A program made the position numbers and the translations under genes. DNA of 64,000 nt from Petrosia ficiformis (lineage: Eukaryota > Porifera > Demospongiae > Haplosclerida > Petrosiidae), in the NCBI GenBank assembly GCA_947044365.1, contig OX345651.1, positions 3,029,926 through 3,093,925 of the forward strand, given 5' to 3'. Positions within the stretch are counted from its first letter, which is position 1. Each line of letters opens with the position of its first letter. Shown here piece after piece: positions 1 to 10,543 of the stretch. The notes under the pieces were generated by a model. The model did no database searches. It saw nothing but the letters and a program-made list of their open reading frames with translations, and was not told where the DNA came from.

Positions 1-390
1 CTAAAGCTATTTCATCACTTGATTGTAATTCCTTGCTTGTTCATGCATTCGAATATAAATTTCCTTTCTCTAGGCCAGAAGTCCAGGGATGCTTCATCAC
101 ATAGCTAAATCATTGTATTATATGATACACTCTAGGCCGTTTTGTTTCAGGGAGGATTGTGGTTGTGTTACTATTTATAGTAATGAATGGATGCATGGAG
201 AAACTGCCTGTCATTAAATGTAGTTAATTATTAAAATAATTATGCTAATTACGTCTTGTGTCTTTCTGGTATATAATAATTAGTCTATTATTAATTAATA
301 AAACAAAACCTCAAACAAGTCATCCCTAAAGATGAAAAATAACATGAAGTATATAAAAATAAATCCAGTAATAAATATCTAATACTAATG
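1..390. repeat. Duplicated stefin-gene downstream flank
   Basis: No gene. This is the 3' flank of the broken stefin-like copy at 391-700. Closely related sequence lies next to other copies, for example 2860-3190, 45500-46030, 51640-52080 and 57010-57440 (some inverted). It marks the size of the duplicated unit, which extends several hundred bases beyond the stop codon. Confidence 0.7.
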
Positions 391-700
391 TCATTTCACT
401 TTTCCAGCACTATCAAGAACATAAAATGTTTCAATAGGTGCTTGATGATCTAAATCTGGATAGTAGGCCAATAGTGTATATGTTAAATTTGACTTCAAGA
501 GCAATATGATAGCTCTGTGCCTTTGGTACTGTCTCAACCTATGTATACATGAAACAAAAATATATTTTCGTTGTTCATATTGTTACATGAATTTGAATAG
601 CTTTGTGTAAACATGCATGAATTAAAGAAATGAAGTAGTACAAATAGTGACTGCAGGTATACAAGTAATATCGTACCTTAATGAGATAATTAATCTCAAT
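391..700 (-). pseudogene. Broken stefin-like gene, exon 3 plus exon 2 stub
   Basis: Exon 3 reads on the minus strand from 538 (after an acceptor) to a stop at 391-393. It is 148 nt instead of the usual 156, because 8 nt are missing in the segment that codes for the central strand, so the frame is broken. About 24 nt of the 3' end of exon 2 follow at 677-700 with a proper donor. The sequence then changes to AT-rich repeat, and the rest of exon 2, exon 1 and the promoter are absent. This is a truncated and frameshifted remnant. Confidence 0.8.
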
Positions 701-2170
701 CTATATGTACATGTAAATAAATGTGTAGATTGTGTATACATCTGTCATAGTACATTTACAAGCATCCAATTACTGATACATGTCCATATACTACATGCAC
801 ATTTGTACATACACATCTATTATGAAAGACATAACTCATGACATCGTAATCTCTATATACCCCTTTGCTGTGTGTTTTTATAATTCAGTATCAATTTCTT
901 AGAATGAGTTTACACAGACTTCTGTGACAACTGAAACCCTTACAACTACTCTGGCACTTCTTTGATCTATACATAATAATGCTGCTATAGTATGAAAATT
1001 CATAATTTAAATGATATGGCATTAATATAGTAGTATAGCAAGCTTCTTGGAAGAAGCATAAGTAGTGATGTATAACTTCATTAGGTAATTTATCATTTAT
1101 AGTCAATAATAATATTGATAAAGCTTTCTTAGAATGAACCCACATTGACTATGACTTTGATGATAGCCTACTTGACATACTATAGCATAGACAATAGACA
1201 ATCTCCTGTATGAATCCTACAAATTTCAGTAGTGCTTGTAAATATAATAGTATCAATAAGAGCATGTGGTATAGGAGTTGTATATGTGAGTATACATATA
1301 TATAACTCACAGCAGCAGCAGCTAAACAGTAATACCTGTGGAATATGAAAGAAAAAGGATAGAGCATAGAGACATCACAAAAATAACAATATCATAATTA
1401 TTATAAATAATTATAATTATTATTAATAATAGAATACATGAATATTATACATAATATTATATAATATAAAGGTCAAAGGGAGGTATAGTAGTTGTTTTAG
1501 TGGCAAGGCAAAGGGACAATGTTCATAATTAGTTATTATCCTATAACATAAGGTATTTTCCTTATTTGGTAAATAGGGATATAGGGTTTAATTACAAATC
1601 TGCAAAAAGGCGACTCAACAGTTAAAGAATTTTGAACTAATCACTAATGTTCGTGATTCAAAAAAAAAAACATATACATGTAATACGGACATGTATCAGT
1701 AATTGGATGCTCGTCTGTGTACCATGTCAGATGTATACAATCTACATGTTTATTTACATGTACATATATGTAGTATGGACATGTATAAGTAGTTGGATGC
1801 TTGTCTATTTTCATAAATACATATGCATAGGAGATTACATCTACAGCATATGAATAGTTTAGCCACAAAGCATCAACTGTACAGGCTCAGGTTGTTTAAT
1901 ATATTCAGAAAACGTTAGGAAGTTTAGGGTGGGTAGTATGTTAAATAGGCTATCATCAAAGTCATAGTCAATGCGGGTTCATTCTAAAAAAGCTTTATCA
2001 ATGACTATAAATGGTAATAAGTTGTTAGGATTCACAAATTCTAAGAACTCTAATCAGAATGACATAATTAAGTTATAACTGTGAGATCATTACCATAGAG
2101 GTAACATAGGTTGTACATACATGCATAAATACATACATACCTACATACATACATACATACACAAACTCAC
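700..2170. other. Gene-free AT-rich stretch with inverted repeat and CATA repeat
   Basis: No supportable gene. Sequence around 700-830 recurs inverted at about 1660-1850 (tracts with acatgtatcagtaattggat and its relatives). Sequence near 1080-1150 recurs around 1965-2010. A CATA microsatellite occupies about 2120-2162, directly upstream of the promoter of the 2.3 kb gene. Short ORFs here are composition artefacts. Confidence 0.5.
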
Positions 2171-2173
2171 ATA

Positions 2174-2254
2174 TGATGTCATCTAGCACTTCACACCCAC
2201 TTGTGGTTGCAAATGAGTATATAAGGAGAGTGTCTCTCCAAATAGACTAAAGTG
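2174..2254 (+). promoter_or_regulatory. Stefin-family core promoter (reference copy)
   Basis: A block shared by nearly all family copies. In order it has a CRE/ATF-like TGATGTCA (2174-2181), a cacttcacaccca box, a TTGTGGTTGCA box, TATATAA (2218-2224), a gagagtgtctctcc pyrimidine-rich segment and gactaaagtg. The start codon follows about 45 bp after the block. The TATA position predicts a transcription start near 2250. The factor assignment is inference from motif shape. Confidence 0.7.
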
Positions 2255-2297
2255 TAATAATTGATACTTTTCCAGAAAATAGAATTGTGAAGAAGTG

Positions 2298-2821
2298 ATG
2301 GCTGAATTTGGTCCTTTGTCTCCTGCTGATAAATTTATACAAGATATAGCTGACAAAGTATGTTAAAGAATTTTTAAAAAATACATTCTTATTCTAAACT
2401 GTTCTTAGGTGAGATCTACTCTTGAAGAGAAGGTTGGGATGAAATTTGAGATATATAGAGCTCTCACATATCGCCAGTCTCCTTATTATCCTCCTCAAAT
2501 AGGAATTGGACCTCAATTGCTTGAAGCTGATTATATCATTAAGGTATGATATTACTTGTATAGCTGCAGTCATAATTTTACTATTTCATTTCTTTTATTC
2601 ATGCATGTTTGCACAAAGCAGTACAAAATGAAATGTATTTTTGTTTCATACATACATAGGTTGTGACATTCCCAGAGGAACAACTGAAGTGCTATCATAT
2701 TTTTGTGGAAGCCAATTTCCAGACCAATACATATACACTATTGGCCTATTTTCCAGATTTGGATCTTCATGCTCCTCTTCACAAGGGGTGTATTCGTGGT
2801 TGCGGTGGAAAAGTGAAATGA
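2298..2821 (+). CDS. Stefin-like (type 1 cystatin) protein, 118 aa, clade B
   Basis: Three exons: 2298-2357, 2409-2543, 2660-2821. All have GT-AG boundaries in phase 0 and give 20+45+53 codons. There is no signal peptide, so the product should be cytosolic, as stefins are. The core matches the stefin layout: an N-terminal helix ending IADK, then LEEKVGMKFEIYRAL, then a Pro-rich loop, QLLEADYIIK and a C-terminal strand pair ending at YFPDLDLHAPL. Stefins inhibit papain-like cysteine proteases through an N-terminal Gly, a QVVAG loop and a second hairpin. Here the QVVAG position reads QLLEA and exon 2 has about 11 extra residues, so inhibitory activity is not assured. Exon 3 starts VVTFPEEQ and is two codons longer than in clade A. 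Confidence 0.85.
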
Positions 2822-4184
2822 CTTGAGTAGTATAGATTTACTTTTACTTCATGTTACTTTTCATCTTTAGGATGATTTTTTGAAGTATTGTTCTAATTGA
2901 TTTAATTAATAATAGATTGAATATTGTATAAAATGACACAATACGTAACTAGTAACTAAACGCAAGGAAGTTTTCGCATGTTTATCAATCACTACTATAA
3001 ATAGTAGCAAAATTATATTTCTCCCAGTTACAAAACAGCCTAGAATATATGATGTACATGTAATACAGTGATTGGCTACGTGATGAAGCATCCCTGGACT
3101 TCAGGCCCAGAGAAAGAAAATTTATATTCAATTGCATGCATGGACAGGCAAGCAATTACAATCAAGTGATGAAACACTTTTGACTTTGAAATAAAATTTA
3201 GCACCTTTAACATGTCCCATTCACTGTTTTAAAATGTTTATTGGTTTGTAAAAAAGGTAACAGGTATTATCATATCATGTATGAATGTTCAAAGGGATTT
3301 AAATTGAGAAATTGATAGTGTTAGCAGCAGGGGGTAAATAGATTCATTACATGCAGTGAGGAAGTATGATTTTACAAAAAGGCGTTGATAAAAGGAGGTA
3401 GAGGTTATGTGGATGATAATTATGTAATCAAATGGACAATTAGTGAGATGGACAAAGAGGGGGATCTGGGAAGAGACAAATTATTTAGAATTTTGTACAG
3501 AAGGAGAAATTTAGAGTATTGACATAACATTTATAAATTAAAATATTTAAGGATAGTTACAATTCTGGGATTTTAAAACAACCTTGAGAGAGCTGAAAAA
3601 TAAATATGATTGATTCTACATCAGAGATAAGAGAGGAAGAAGAAATAATGGCAATCATGCTCAGTTGTAAGTTTTGCCACTCGATAGATCACTACTTTGA
3701 AGTGATTTCTAGCCTTCTAGAGTGTTATTGGTCATAAAAACTCTTGACATCAGAAAAACGTATGGGCAATTATATATTTGCAGAGATTTAGGCTCATTGC
3801 TTAAAACATACGGGTGGCCATTTTTTTTCAAACTATTTCTACACACATAGAGCAAGTAGAAAGTATGTTGCTCTTCTATATACCAATACAAAAAAATATT
3901 TTGAGAACTTGTCATAAAAAGATTAAAAACTACGGACTAAAACGAGCTAGCCTTAGCTAATAGGCTGTCATCCTAGTATCTACTCAGCAGCAAATGATTG
4001 ATCAAGAGAAAACAAGAAAACTCAACTTTCTAACATATTTTTTGCATGTATAATTATGTCATATTAAATTTGTTCATTAGTAAGTGCATTATTGGGTAGT
4101 ACTCTCTATGCCCACCCACTTGGAAGTGGTGAGCTGAAATCTCTGCTAATCAGAGAGTACAGTGGTAGTACTCTCTATCACTCA
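2822..4184. repeat. Stefin 3' flank and dispersed repeats, no gene
   Basis: About 2860-3240 is an inverted copy of the duplicated downstream flank seen at 1-330. 3240-3620 recurs in inverted form near 40080-40440, 47220-47600 and 53100-53530. About 3660-3900 resembles 22080-22310 (tracts ending in a gtggccattttttttc-like segment). Several short ORFs lie in these repeats and show no sign of constraint. Confidence 0.5.
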
Positions 4185-4804
4185 CAGTTTCTTAACCTGG
4201 GGGCTTTTGAAAAAAATAATGAATTAATTTTAATAATAATTCCAACCACACCTACCATGGATGTAATATACTGATTGCAAGGTGTGGCTCAGCATCTCAT
4301 TAAAATCAAAACCTTCGTTGCAACTGAATACAGGCAATTTGCAACTTTCTCCAACTTCTGGAGCAATCTAACACTCACCTCAACCTTGCTCACCAATTAC
4401 TGCAAGCACAACATCCACTCAAGTCTGCACGCGAACACTATTTGTCACTTATTCTCCCAACATCCCTTTCTCTCTTGCTAGAACCAGCTAGAAACCAAGT
4501 CTATACATCACACAAACATCAACATAGCATTCTACTCTCCTTTCACTTTTTTTTAAAGTACTCTAAGCTAACTTTAAAGTAACATCAAAGGGCGGACACT
4601 TGAATCAAAGCACCACATCCAACAAAGCGTGGGCATTTTGAACAATAGAATGCCAACATGCCGCCACCACATTGGTATACTCTCGTAATCTACAGTAATT
4701 TGGGGCATGGTACATCCAAGACCCAGTCATTGCAGTGAAATTTAGTAATGTAATAAGTATGTGTGGTACTTCCTATCTGACAGGATGTTGTAAAATTACA
4801 TTAA

Positions 4805-5640
4805 ACGAGCGCCGTCGGGACGGGACCCTCGCCTACGTGGCAAAGTAATATTACAAGTGTAAAACAAACAATAATTATTTATAAACATAATACAGCAAAA
4901 GATTATAATTATGTATATATCATTGGTCATTTATGTGTGCGACTCTTATCACTATTAAAAGGTTAACTTCAGATTGTTTAATGCATACAAAAAAGTATAA
5001 AGTACTAATAAAAGTCAGATTCTGCTATCACCGTTTCAACTGAAATAGGGACTAGCTGAGTGGCTGCTATAAACTGAACTCAATTCTTTTTTGTATTTAA
5101 AAAAGTATATGAAAAATACGTGTATTTCATCTCTATAAGTCTTACAATTTGGTCTCTGTTGTATTTCAAAGAAAGGTTCTCATGAGTCTTGTAAAACGAG
5201 AAAAAATGCTTACACGTTGCAAATCACGTGCACAGCACATGACCTTAATAGGTGGAGCTAGTAAGTAACTTTCTTAGCCTCAGATGCTTGGAGCTAGTGC
5301 TCGATGTTGTAGCCAGGACTACCTCAATTGTGCTTGATTTGATGCAGTGCTTTGCTAGCGATAGTCATGATACGGTAGTAGTTTTGTTTAGATGTGTGTA
5401 GTTGTCCCCAGGAGTCTTCTCAAGTCTAGAAACAGTAACCGTGAGTGATATAAATTGTCATAACTTTATAACCAAAAGGTTTTATCAAAAGCCTGTTGTT
5501 ATTTTTGATCCTTGTATAATTTGAAGTCTGCCGGTAGCTCGTTCGAGCTGCCAATGTTCCAAATTTTTGCGAACACACACACACACACACACACAATATG
5601 ATTACCGTACCCTTCCGCCTACGCTTCGCGGCGAGGGTAA
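4805..5640 (+). mobile_element. Element M1, copy a (non-autonomous)
   Basis: The left end is cgagcgccgtcgggacggga and the right end runs through ccttccgcctacgc to ggcgagggtaa. The two ends are only imperfectly related inverted repeats (a shared ccctcgcc core). No protein-coding capacity is convincing. It contains an AC microsatellite at about 5574-5595. Its relation to copies b and c is visible over hundreds of bases, including the tract around a tttgctagcgatagtcatga motif. The superfamily is not identified. Confidence 0.6.
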
Positions 5641-5660
5641 AAACTGAAAGTGCTATATAA

Positions 5661-6526
5661 TTACCCTCGCCGCGTAGCGTAGGCGGAAGGGTACGGTAAT
5701 TGTTTTGTCTGTGTGTCTGTGTGTGTGTTAGCAATTTTTCTGGAAAAATAAAAACATTGACATTTCAAAAGGGGTACTGGTAGACTTCAAATTATACAAG
5801 GAAAAAAAATAACGTAGGAATTCTTCTTAAACCTTTCGGTTATAAAGTTATCACAATGTTTATAACTCACGGTTACTGTTTCCAGACTTGAGAAGACTCG
5901 TGGAGGCATCTGAACACATCAAAACATAACTACTCCTGTATCATGACTATCGCTAGCAAAGCACTACATAAAAGCAAACAAAATTTGGGTAGTGGTTGCT
6001 ACAACATCGAGTACTGGCTCCAAACATTCTCCATTACTTTCAAACTCCGCCTATTTCAATTTTTCAAAGTGCACGTTACTCAAACATCAGCAGTTTTGAG
6101 GACCTGTCTATGCTGTCTTTGTGGAATATTTCACAAGACGAATTGAGGATCTTTCTTTCTTCTTTCAGATAATACAGAGACTAAAATGTAAGACTTATAG
6201 TATAGCAAAGGAAGAGACTAGTATAATCATACTAAAATCTTTCAGTTATAAAGTAATAAGTAGTGACATGTTAGTTTATATAATTTATATACCGGTATAA
6301 TTATATATATATATATATATATCTATTATAATATTATTATAAAAACTAACATGCCAGTACGGTTTTATAACTTAATATGTTTTATACATATAAACTAAAC
6401 AATCTGAAGTAAACATTCTCATTATTATATGACCATACAAACGAGCAATGATCTTTTGGCATATTATATTTATAGTTTGTATTACCTTGCCACGTAGGCG
6501 AGGGTCCCGTCCCGACGGCGCTCGTT
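5661..6526 (-). mobile_element. Element M1, copy b, inverted beside copy a
   Basis: Reverse-orientation copy of the same element, separated from copy a by about 20 bp. Its subterminal part at 5700-5735 holds the uninterrupted form of the site into which the USP/PHD element is inserted in copy c, so it serves as an empty-site control. A conserved-looking short ORF at 5943-6146 corresponds to 18074-18310 but diverges by frameshift, so I do not call it a gene. Confidence 0.6.
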
Positions 6527-6802
6527 ATATCATGTAGCACTTTCAGTGTTGTAATTTTACAACATCCTGTCAGATAGGAAGTACCACACCTACTTATTAC
6601 ATTACTAAATTTCACTGCAATGGCTGGGTCTTGGATGTACCACACCCCAGATTACTGTAGATTACAAGAGTATACCAATGTGGTGTCGGCATTCTATTGT
6701 TCAAAACGCCCACGCTTCGTTGGATGTAGTCTAGTGCTTTGATTCAAGTGTCCGCCCTTTGATGTTACTTTGAAGTTAGCTTAGGGTACTTTAAAAAAAA
6801 AA

Positions 6803-7283
6803 AAAACAAGATATATAGAGAAAAAAGTATCCCTATGATTGCTTTGTGGTGTCCAGCATTCAGTAATCATGGCTAACTTTATGATGCCTGAAATACATCA
6901 GCCTATTATAGTTATTATTTTGATTATCTACTCTGTTTACCTTTTAAAGAACCTTGTAGAACTTTAAGAATATATTTCAGGTAGAATAGCTAGCTATTAG
7001 TTCCAGTTTCTACGTAAGCTACACTACTTTCTTTCTGTTTATCTGTAGAGCTTGAGCGCGCGTTCTTTTACGCGCCACGCTCATTAATTGACCGAGCCCC
7101 CGGGAATGATGTAACTTCCTTAACTACGTATACAACGCATACTCGCGTAAGTGACACAAACATTTATATGTTTGTGTCACTTACGCGAGTATGCGTTGTA
7201 TACGTAGTTATTAAGGAAGTTACAAATTATATATATATATTATAGTTCGAACCCGTGGGAAAGAAATCATAGGGATGGCCCTA
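6803..7283. mobile_element. Element M3, copy 1, inside the palindrome arm
   Basis: Bounded by inverted atccctatgattgctttg-like ends; the right end carries the palindrome atggcccgtagggccat (read on the minus strand). It interrupts the outer palindrome arm, since the left arm is continuous at about 4553-4556. A second copy lies at about 54414-54918. It is relatively CpG-rich internally (a gcgcgcgttcttttacgcgc tract). No ORF. Confidence 0.65.
7111..7223. repeat. Near-perfect hairpin within M3 copy 1
   Basis: The arms run from gtaacttccttaactacgta to the centre near 7163 and back, about 52 bp each, with a single 3-nt interruption in the right arm. The 54 kb copy of the element has this segment only once, so the hairpin is a local inverted duplication specific to this copy. 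Confidence 0.8.
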
Positions 7284-7670
7284 CGGGCCATAAAAGAGTG
7301 AAAGGAGAGTAGAACGTTATGTTGATGTTTGTGTGATGTATAGACTTTGTTTCTAGCTGGTTCTAGCGAGAGAGAAAGGGATGTTGGGAGGATAAATGAC
7401 AAATAGCGTTCGCGTGCAGACTTGAGTAGATGCCGTGCTTGTAGTAATTGGTGAGCAAGGTTGAGGTGAGTGTTAGATTGCTCCAGAAGTTGGAGAAAGT
7501 TGCAAATTGCCTGTATTCAGTTGCAACGAAGGTTTTGATTTTAATGAGATGCTGAGCCACACCTCGCAATCAATATATTACATCAATGGTAGGTGTGGTT
7601 GGAATTATTATTAAAATTAATTCATTCTTTTTTCAAAAGCCCCCGGGTTAAGAAACTGTAAGTGGTAGGG

Positions 7671-8312
7671 ATGGCACGGGAAAAAAATGTGAGCAAATAC
7701 ATTGTTATAATAATGAAAATAATTATTAAGCTATTATTATATTATACTACAATAACATTGGGATGCCGTGTGGTTGATATAGTGACTGACAGTCACACTA
7801 CTTCTCAGTTGTAGGACTGCAGACAGTGCTGTAAGTGAAATAGTAGGCATCATCTGTAAATGAAAGAGAATGATAATCAATTGATATATACAGAAGACTG
7901 ATCTTCATTAATGAACAAACGTTAATGAATTTATGATTGTATGATGATGTATAACTTACACCAATCTACAAAAATATTCACATCATTCAGGAAAAAAACA
8001 ATGGAAACAAGAATAATAAAAACATTTCAATAAAAATGAAAGAAGATGTAGGGACATCAAAACCCAAAAACCATGCGAACAAGGTTGGGAAGCTAACATA
8101 GGACCCAAAATTATACACACCACTTCCATATAACCCTACATAAGTACTTACACTGCTTTAAAGCAAAATACATAGAGCTGTACTTATATAGGCTTATATG
8201 GAAGTGGTTTGTATAATTTTAGGTCCTATGTTAGCTTCCCGACCTTGTTCGCATGGTTTTTGGGTTTTGACATCCCTACATCTTTTTTCATTTTTATTGA
8301 AATGTTTTTATA
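7671..8312. mobile_element. TAGGGATG-ended element with foldback end, copy 1
   Basis: Starts at a tagggatggcacgg motif and ends at tgacatccctaca, so both ends carry an inverted TAGGGATG-type terminus. The 8020-8312 part folds on itself: gatgtagggacatcaaaacc at one side matches its inverse at the other. The interior (about 7750-8020) matches 21450-21720 in inverse orientation. No coding capacity seen. Confidence 0.5.
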
Positions 8313-8936
8313 TACATTATATATATATACAAGTTAAAATATACATAATAACTTAATTGATCAATTAAGTATTTTTATGACTAACAATCACTCTTAGATG
8401 CCCAGAGATCGTCGTTAAAGTAGAGAATCGGCGAGTAGGAAAAATCTTTATTCTTATTGTTCACTATTATTCATCTTTTTATAAAAAATAAATTCCTACA
8501 TTTCTGGAGCTATTAAAGTAGTTTTAGCTCAAATACAAATTTATTTAGGGGAAAAAACTTCGTACTGTTCTGTTTCTTGACCTAGACAACGAATACTTTC
8601 AGCCACTACAGCAATAAACCACACTTGATGTAGTAGCTTGTAGCTAGGTTGGTCTGCTACTAGAAATGTTTAGGCCCTATAATTATCCCCCAGGTAGGTG
8701 TGGCTTCCAACGGATACAGATTTGGAACCAGATTCAATGTAGCGAGTTTCGTCTGCCCTTCCCCCCAAGTACAACCTTGAGATGGATATGTATACAGGCC
8801 GTATGCAGAAAACAGGGGTGCACATGGTACACGAGTGAAGTTTCGTATATGCATGGAGGTAAGACATGTGCTAACGGCCTGTAGAGCGAAATTGAGGGTC
8901 TCTCTGATAGCTTGTGGGGTTATCTGAAGGATAAAC
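8313..8936. other. AT-rich spacer then unidentified GC-richer insert
   Basis: 8313-8640 is AT-rich with nothing recognisable. About 8640-8936 is clearly richer in G+C than its surroundings and abuts the broken exon 3 of the next stefin-like copy. It has overlapping ORFs on both strands but I recognise no domain. It may be the inserted or captured DNA that removed the end of that gene. Confidence 0.4.
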
Positions 8937-9375
8937 ACTTAAATTTGACTTCCACAATAATATGATAGCTCTGTTTTTCCAGGGTTGTCTCAACCTATGT
9001 ATATATGAAACAAGAATATGTTTTTTTGTAGTTTATATTTTTGCATGAGTGCAAACATACATGAATAAATGAAATGAAGTAGTAAAAATGATGAGATAAG
9101 CTATACAAGTAATATCTTACCTTGGTGAGATAATCAGCCTCAGTCAATTGAAGTCCAGGTCCTCCTCCTGGAGGGCTTGGAACATAAGGAGACTGGCGAT
9201 ATGTGAGAGCTTTATATATCTCAAATTTCCTCCCAACCTTCTCTTCAAGAGTACATTTCACCTAAGGACAGTTTATAATAAGAATGTTTCTGTTTTTAAT
9301 TCTTTAACATACCTTGTCAGCTACTTCTTGTATAAATTTATCAGCAGGAAACAAAGGACCCCAGTCACAAGCCAT
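8937..9375 (-). pseudogene. Stefin-like copy with replaced C-terminus
   Basis: Exon 1 9313-9375 (21 codons, MACDWGPLFPADKFIQ), exon 2 9121-9261 (47 codons, GGGPGLQLTEADYLTK) and the beginning of exon 3 (8994 downward) are intact with good splice sites. After the family-typical EVKF segment the homology ends near 8937. The frame then runs into foreign sequence and stops after a few codons, losing the last strand and the second hairpin. The C-terminal half of the fold would be missing, so I call it a pseudogene, although a short protein of about 92 aa could still be made from the intact promoter. Confidence 0.75.
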
Positions 9376-9420
9376 CACTTCTTCACAGACTTAGTTTCTT
9401 GAAAAAGTATCAGTTATTAC

Positions 9421-9498
9421 ACTTTAGTCTACCTTGAAGAGATGCTCTGTTCATATACTCTCAGTATGAAGTGGACACCTGCAACCACAATTGGGTAC
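9421..9498 (-). promoter_or_regulatory. Stefin-family promoter, truncated copy
   Basis: Contains the TTGTGGTTGCA box, the TATA-like gagtatatgaac and the pyrimidine segment on the minus strand. It is cut at about 9500, where the multipass-protein fragment begins, so the upstream cacttcacac box and CRE-like motif are missing. Confidence 0.65.
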
Positions 9499-9506
9499 AA
9501 ATGTAA

Positions 9507-10543
9507 AATACCTCTCCTTACATATTTCGGCTTAATTTGGATCTCGGAATTAACACATGCTTTTACAATGGTATGGATGGTTATATGAAAGCATGGTTGC
9601 AATTCTTATTCCCATTCTATCTTTGGTTTGTGATAATTGTTGTCATTGTATTTGCTCGCCACTCTTCTCCATTCGCAAGAATTATTGGAAAAACTGCAGT
9701 ACCGGCTTTAGCAACTCTACTACTTCTCTCATACAACAAGCTATTTCGTTCCATTGCTCTGGTTTTTACAGTGATTCCTATCAAGTGTGACAGTGAACTC
9801 ATACTGTCTTGGTATGCAGATCCAAACATTCAGTATTTATCTACACAGCACACTACAATTTTGTGTTCTCATTGTTGGTGCTGTTTTTATTGGGGATACC
9901 ATATACTGCCATGTTACTATTTAGATCTCCCATTGAGCGATACTTAGTGTCTCATTTGAAATGTATAAAACCGCAAATGTGGTTAAAAGTCAAACCATTT
10001 CTTGATGCATATGGTGGTCCATATAAAGACAACTATCAATTCTGGGTTGGACTACTGCTTGTTGCAAGGCTGTTCATCATTCTGTTTGTCTCACTTTTTA
10101 GTAATTCAAAAGAATCAATTTTGACTTTCACCATTTCTATAGCTGCCATATTACTTGCTATTTCTACAGCTTTGAATGGTGTTTACAAAAACTGGTACCT
10201 CAATGTATTACAAACTTGGTTTTTATTAACCATTATTGTACACTGTTCTGCAGCTTTGAATGATAACGCTTTCCTAGGGACAGTGGTAGCAGTGGCTGTT
10301 ACCTTCTTCATTTTTGTTGGAATTATAATTTTTCATATCCACTTGAAGTACAAGAATTCGAAGCCAGTTCGTTCACTTTTAGTTCGTATTTCTAGCAGTC
10401 TTAGATCAAACAAAGATCAAGATGAAGTAGCAAATAACCCTATCAAAACAATTGATGCTACTGATATTCGAGAGAGGTTTGTTGACAGTACTGAATCAAT
10501 AGTCATATTACAAAGAGAATCACTGATATTTGAAAACCCATGA
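9507..10543 (+). pseudogene. C-terminal fragment of a multipass membrane protein, frameshifted
   Basis: Open from just after a stop at 9504-9506, with no start codon. One frame carries LNLDLGINTCFYNGMDGY and the first hydrophobic segments to about 9840. The next frame carries the remainder, with KPFLDAYGGPYKDNYQFWVG and further hydrophobic spans, to a stop at 10541-10543. I count seven or eight membrane-spanning segments and a short polar tail. From memory this resembles the C-terminal membrane region of large ectodomain proteins that are abundant in sponges and cnidarians. The frame change at about 9838-9845 and the abrupt left end beside a stefin promoter make it a truncated pseudogene, unless the shift is an assembly error. 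Confidence 0.65.

Larger units (their letters stand above)
4185..7665. repeat. Large imperfect palindrome built from nested elements
   Basis: Three shells of inverted sequence surround a centre near 5650. The outer arms are 4185-4553 and 7284-7665; the middle arms are 4556-4800 and 6540-6795. The inner pair is two opposed copies of one element (4805-5640 and 5661-6526). The right half is interrupted by a separate element at about 6803-7283. Whole arms can be matched base for base with few differences, so this is a recent inverted duplication or back-to-back insertion. Confidence 0.75.

Noticed and set aside
4275..4481. 68-codon ORF mirrored at 7363-7569, which looked like a conserved small protein
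   Set aside because: The two copies differ at about nine bases, nearly all changing the amino acid, so there is no sign of purifying selection; they are palindrome arms.
5943..6146. Short ORF beginning MTIASKALHKSKQN, also at 18074-18310
   Set aside because: Lies in repeat M1, frames diverge after about 45 codons, and the third M1 copy does not keep it.
8660..8938. 92-codon minus-strand ORF in the GC-richer insert
   Set aside because: Two overlapping frames on each strand are equally open and none shows a domain; reported as an unidentified insert instead.
9148..9402. Plus-strand ORFs opposite stefin exons 1-2 (also near 23.65, 24.86, 29.49, 32.86 and 54.27 kb)
   Set aside because: Antisense shadows of the conserved exons; they cross splice junctions and lack independent support.
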